Positions 61,512 through 64,000 of a stretch of DNA of 64,000 nt are shown here, in pieces (within the stretch, counting starts at the first letter, position 1; every line of letters starts with the position of its first letter). The notes beneath the pieces are model-generated. The model worked only from the letters and a program-made list of their open reading frames with translations. It was not told where the DNA came from and searched no databases. The DNA comes from a virus. Position numbers and translations under genes: made by a program. The stretch lies in IMG/VR virus record IMGVR_UViG_3300044641_004147, positions 1 through 64,000 of that record. One strand, given 5' to 3'.

Positions 61512-62540
61512 ATGCCAAGTAAAGCAAGACAATTAGGATCGGCAATTAGCACAGGAGGTGCACTGAGCGGGGGCGCCGGGGCTACACTCACAGTAGGAAA
61601 CACAGCACAGCGGCCAGCAAGCCCTGTCAATGGCCAGATGTATCTGAATAGTACAACAAGTTACGTACAAGTTTACTACAACAACACATGGAATAATTTG
61701 AACTTTGTTGGCGGAATAGTTGCAACCGGTGGAACTGTAAGCATCGTTGGTGGCTACAAATATCACACTTTTACTTCGTCTGGCACTTTTGTTGTAACAC
61801 AAACCGGTCCTGCATCAACTATCGATATTATAGTCGTAGGTGGCGGTGGCGCAGGTGGCGGCGGCGGATATTCCCAGGTCCGAGGTGGCGGCGGCGGCGC
61901 AGGTGGCGTATTAGAAAACATTGGAATTTCTGTTTCAACAACAAGTTATGCTATAGTAATTGGTGCAGGTGGAGCTGGAGTTGCTGGACTTGGTGGCACA
62001 GGTGGTGCAGGAACTAATACTACAGCATTGGGATTTACAGCATCGGGCGGCGGCGGCGGTGGCTCTTACCTTACAGGGCCTACCGCAGGCGCATCAGGTG
62101 GCGGTGGCGGAACAGGAGAAGTATCTGGTAGGTTACCGGGTGCAAGTGCCACACAAGGATTTGCCGGTGGCAACGGTGTTGCATACGCTAATAGTACCGC
62201 AGCAAGCGGTGGCGGCGGCGGTGGAGCCGGTTCTTTGGGATTAAATGCGTCCGGTGGCACTGGCGGTAACGGCGGCGCCGGAAAAACAGCCGCAATATTT
62301 ACAACGTTTGGTGTCGCCGGTGTGTTTGCAGGCGGCGGCGCCGGCGGCGGTGGCGTTACTTCTGGAATTGCTGGCTCAGGCGGTGGCGGTGCTGGTGCAG
62401 CAGGTAGCGGTGCTGGCGGCGCAGCAACAATAAATTCTGGTTCGGGCGGCGGTGGTGGCGCATCGGGCGGCGGCAACCCCGATGATCGAGCAGGCGGTGC
62501 CGGTGGTTCGGGTATAGTTATCATAAGGTACGCAATATAA
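61512..62540 (+). CDS. Polyglycine fibre/adhesin protein
   Basis: 342 aa. The N-terminal ~60 residues contain NTAQRPASPVNGQMYLNSTT and VQVYYNNTWNNL, the 'RPxxPxxGxxYxNxxxxxxxxY..xxW' module common at fibre N-termini. Residues ~75-342 are one polyglycine domain beginning TIDIIVVGGGGAGGG and ending GGSGIVIIRYAI, the same end as in the genes at 31459 and 58733, without the extra C-terminal cap. The ATG is 1 nt after the previous stop (TAATATG) with no ribosome binding site. Confidence 0.8.
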   Translation: MPSKARQLGSAISTGGALSGGAGATLTVGNTAQRPASPVNGQMYLNSTTSYVQVYYNNTWNNLNFVGGIVATGGTVSIVGGYKYHTFTSSGTFVVTQTGPASTIDIIVVGGGGAGGGGGYSQVRGGGGGAGGVLENIGISVSTTSYAIVIGAGGAGVAGLGGTGGAGTNTTALGFTASGGGGGGSYLTGPTAGASGGGGGTGEVSGRLPGASATQGFAGGNGVAYANSTAASGGGGGGAGSLGLNASGGTGGNGGAGKTAAIFTTFGVAGVFAGGGAGGGGVTSGIAGSGGGGAGAAGSGAGGAATINSGSGGGGGASGGGNPDDRAGGAGGSGIVIIRYAI

Positions 62541-62541
62541 T

Positions 62542-63180
62542 ATGGCAAGCACAATAAACGCATCAACAACTTCAACCGCAGGTTTGGTCTACAACGCAGA
62601 CGCCAGCGGTATACTACAGTTACAAAGCAACGGCGTCACCGGATTGACAGTAGAAGCCAATGCCAGTGTAACTGTTAATACAACTTTGCAAACACCTAAT
62701 GGTCGTGTAGAACCATTGGTGTTGGGTACTGCACAAACAACAACCAGTGGAACAAATATAGATTTTACTGGAATTCCCGTATGGGCCAAGAGAATCACAG
62801 TGATGCTAAATGGTGTTTCGACCAACGGAACAAGCGGACTGATAGCACAGTTAATAGTGGCCGGTACTCCTGTTACTAGTGGATATATTGGAGCCAGTGA
62901 TCACGCGATTTCTGGCATAGGCCCGGCCGCACACACCACTGGTTTTGGATTATCGGATGTAAGCACACTGGCAGCATACGCAATGAATGGCTGTTTGACA
63001 TTTATTAAATTTTCGGATACTGTCTGGAATGGGTCGTTTGTTGGATCTAGTATTACTGCTGGCTTTGTATTAGGAGCAGGATATGTGCCGGTCACTGGTG
63101 ATGTAACTGGTGTTCGTATAACTACGCTAGGTGGAGCAAACACCTTTGACGCCGGCACAGTAAACATCATGTACGAATAA
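62542..63180 (+). CDS. Fibre/structural protein
   Basis: 212 aa. The N-terminus (LVYNADASGILQLQSNGVTG, then LTVEANASVTVN) is a fibre-type module. The C-terminal ~140 residues (NIDFTGIPVWAKRITVMLNG, VSTNGTSGLIAQL) form a beta domain recurrent in fibres of aquatic phages ('FTGIPxWxKRITVMxxGVSTNG'). The ATG is 1 nt after the previous stop (TAATATG), so translation is probably coupled. It is likely a short fibre or a cap carried with its neighbours. Confidence 0.75.
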   Translation: MASTINASTTSTAGLVYNADASGILQLQSNGVTGLTVEANASVTVNTTLQTPNGRVEPLVLGTAQTTTSGTNIDFTGIPVWAKRITVMLNGVSTNGTSGLIAQLIVAGTPVTSGYIGASDHAISGIGPAAHTTGFGLSDVSTLAAYAMNGCLTFIKFSDTVWNGSFVGSSITAGFVLGAGYVPVTGDVTGVRITTLGGANTFDAGTVNIMYE

Positions 63181-63192
63181 CAGGAATAAACA

Positions 63193-64000
63193 ATGCCATA
63201 CGGAAAATTAGCATTAGATCAAATTGAAACTTCTGGCAGCTTGGCTGTCACTGGAAATGTCACAGTGTCTGGCAACTTGTCGGCTGCAAACATGTCAGGT
63301 CAAAATAGAATTATCAATGGAGCTATGGTAGTAGATCAACGCAATACCGGAGCCAGTCAAACCATCACTGCTGCCGCTGCACTAGCCTATACAGTTGACC
63401 GTTGGTATGCTTATTCAACTGGGGCTAACGTAACCGGGCAACAAATAGCTGGTAGCGGATTCAATTTGTTTGCTTATAGATTTACAGGCGCTGCCAGTGT
63501 GACTGCAATAGGATTTGGGCAACGTATTGAATCACTCAATTCAGGTGACATGGCAGGAACTACAGCCACACTCAGCGTAGAACTTGCCAACACATTGTTG
63601 ACCTCTGTGTCATGGACTGCATTTTATGCCAACACCACTGACACGTTTGGCACATTGGCCAGCCCAACTAGAACACAAATAGCCACAGGCACATTCACTG
63701 TAAACTCAACATTAGCTCGTTACAGCACAAGAATAAATATTCCCAGTGCAGCCACTACCGGTATTGAAATTTTGTTCACGGTAGGGGCACAAACTTCAGG
63801 TACTTGGACCATAGACAACGTTCAACTTGAGCCCGGTACACTGGCTACACCATTTAAGCGTAGGCAGGTTGGAGAAGAATTGTTATTGTGTCAACGCTAT
63901 TACGAAGTAAAAACAGCATATTCTGTCACCAAAGGTGCTCAATATGACAGTGCTTCTTGGATTTTTGTTCCGCAATATGTGACTAAAAGAGTTATTCCTA
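63193..64000 (+). CDS. Tail fibre/tailspike-type protein, 3' truncated by window
   Basis: 269 codons are present and the frame is still open at the window end. The ATG at 63193 follows a CAGGAATAAACA site. N-terminal QIETSGSLAVTGNVTVSGNL leads to NRIINGAMVVDQRNTGASQT and YTVDRWYAYSTGAN, then a jelly-roll-like region ending TWTIDNVQLEPGTLATPFKR and VGEELLLCQRYYE. This 'NxIINGxMxxxQR...DRW...VQLEPGxxATPFxxRxxxxELxLCQRYY' layout is a widespread phage fibre/tailspike carbohydrate-binding domain. It continues the fibre array beyond the window. Confidence 0.8.
   Translation, partial: MPYGKLALDQIETSGSLAVTGNVTVSGNLSAANMSGQNRIINGAMVVDQRNTGASQTITAAAALAYTVDRWYAYSTGANVTGQQIAGSGFNLFAYRFTGAASVTAIGFGQRIESLNSGDMAGTTATLSVELANTLLTSVSWTAFYANTTDTFGTLASPTRTQIATGTFTVNSTLARYSTRINIPSAATTGIEILFTVGAQTSGTWTIDNVQLEPGTLATPFKRRQVGEELLLCQRYYEVKTAYSVTKGAQYDSASWIFVPQYVTKRVIP

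Noticed and set aside
20443-64000. Diversity-generating retroelement acting on the fibre array
   Set aside because: No reverse transcriptase gene, template repeat or A-to-N variable repeat pattern was seen in the window.
1-64000. tRNA genes, integrase, transposons or attachment sites
   Set aside because: No cloverleaf-like gap sequence or recombinase motif was found; gaps are too short to hold tRNA genes apart from the promoter regions described.

Overview
The window is a contiguous piece of a tailed-phage genome. It is most likely a T4-like myovirus of aquatic bacteria, of the type known from marine cyanophages and their relatives. Evidence is the T4 head-gene order (portal gp20, two core-type proteins, prohead protease gp21, scaffold gp22, major capsid gp23), T4-type late-promoter boxes (core TAAATA) in many intergenic gaps, and a long set of collagen-like, polyglycine and LamG-type fibre proteins. 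Every supported gene is on the + strand. Packing is very tight: no gene-free gap exceeds about 150 bases, and no tRNA, integrase, transposase or CRISPR array was seen. The host cannot be read from this window.

Layout. 1-860: 3' end of a tail tape-measure-like gene. 889-6802: head module (portal, small basic protein, acidic core-like protein, protease, scaffold, capsid), closed by a strong terminator. 6882-7586: a membrane fatty-acid desaturase, an auxiliary metabolic gene inserted between structural genes. 7665-8054: a small probable virion protein, followed by a second terminator. 8142-20004: structural proteins including a paralogous pair (664 and 478 aa) and the longest uninterrupted ORF (1745 aa, with a propeller-like segment). 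20072-64000: a fibre array of more than 20 genes built from a limited set of recurring modules. These are an STTGALxVxGG module, an [23 protein letters not shown] module, collagen-like GxTGSxG tracts, polyglycine domains, LamG/concanavalin-like domains, He_PIG and TIG Ig-like domains, a DUF1565-type beta-helix and a cupredoxin-like domain. The last gene runs off the window.

How the genes work together: the head genes form and mature the prohead. The rest probably build the tail periphery and adhesins that meet the host surface. Four small beta-rich proteins (about 100-120 aa) of one family each lie directly before a fibre or structural gene, which suggests a repeated two-gene cassette. Several gene junctions have the form TAA-N-ATG without a ribosome binding site, which suggests translational coupling.

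Most notable observations: (1) an in-frame TAG cuts a giant adhesin of about 1960 codons at a position where its sister domains have Tyr; (2) several late promoters sit in the left arm or loop of inverted repeats whose right arm covers the ribosome binding site or start codon, the arrangement known from T4 e, soc, 49 and I-TevI; (3) LamG domains are inserted at the same point inside polyglycine domains three times; (4) one fibre carries a cupredoxin-like domain with a full set of candidate copper ligands; (5) a desaturase with complete histidine boxes lies behind the capsid terminator. All functional calls are from reading the sequence; no database search was run.
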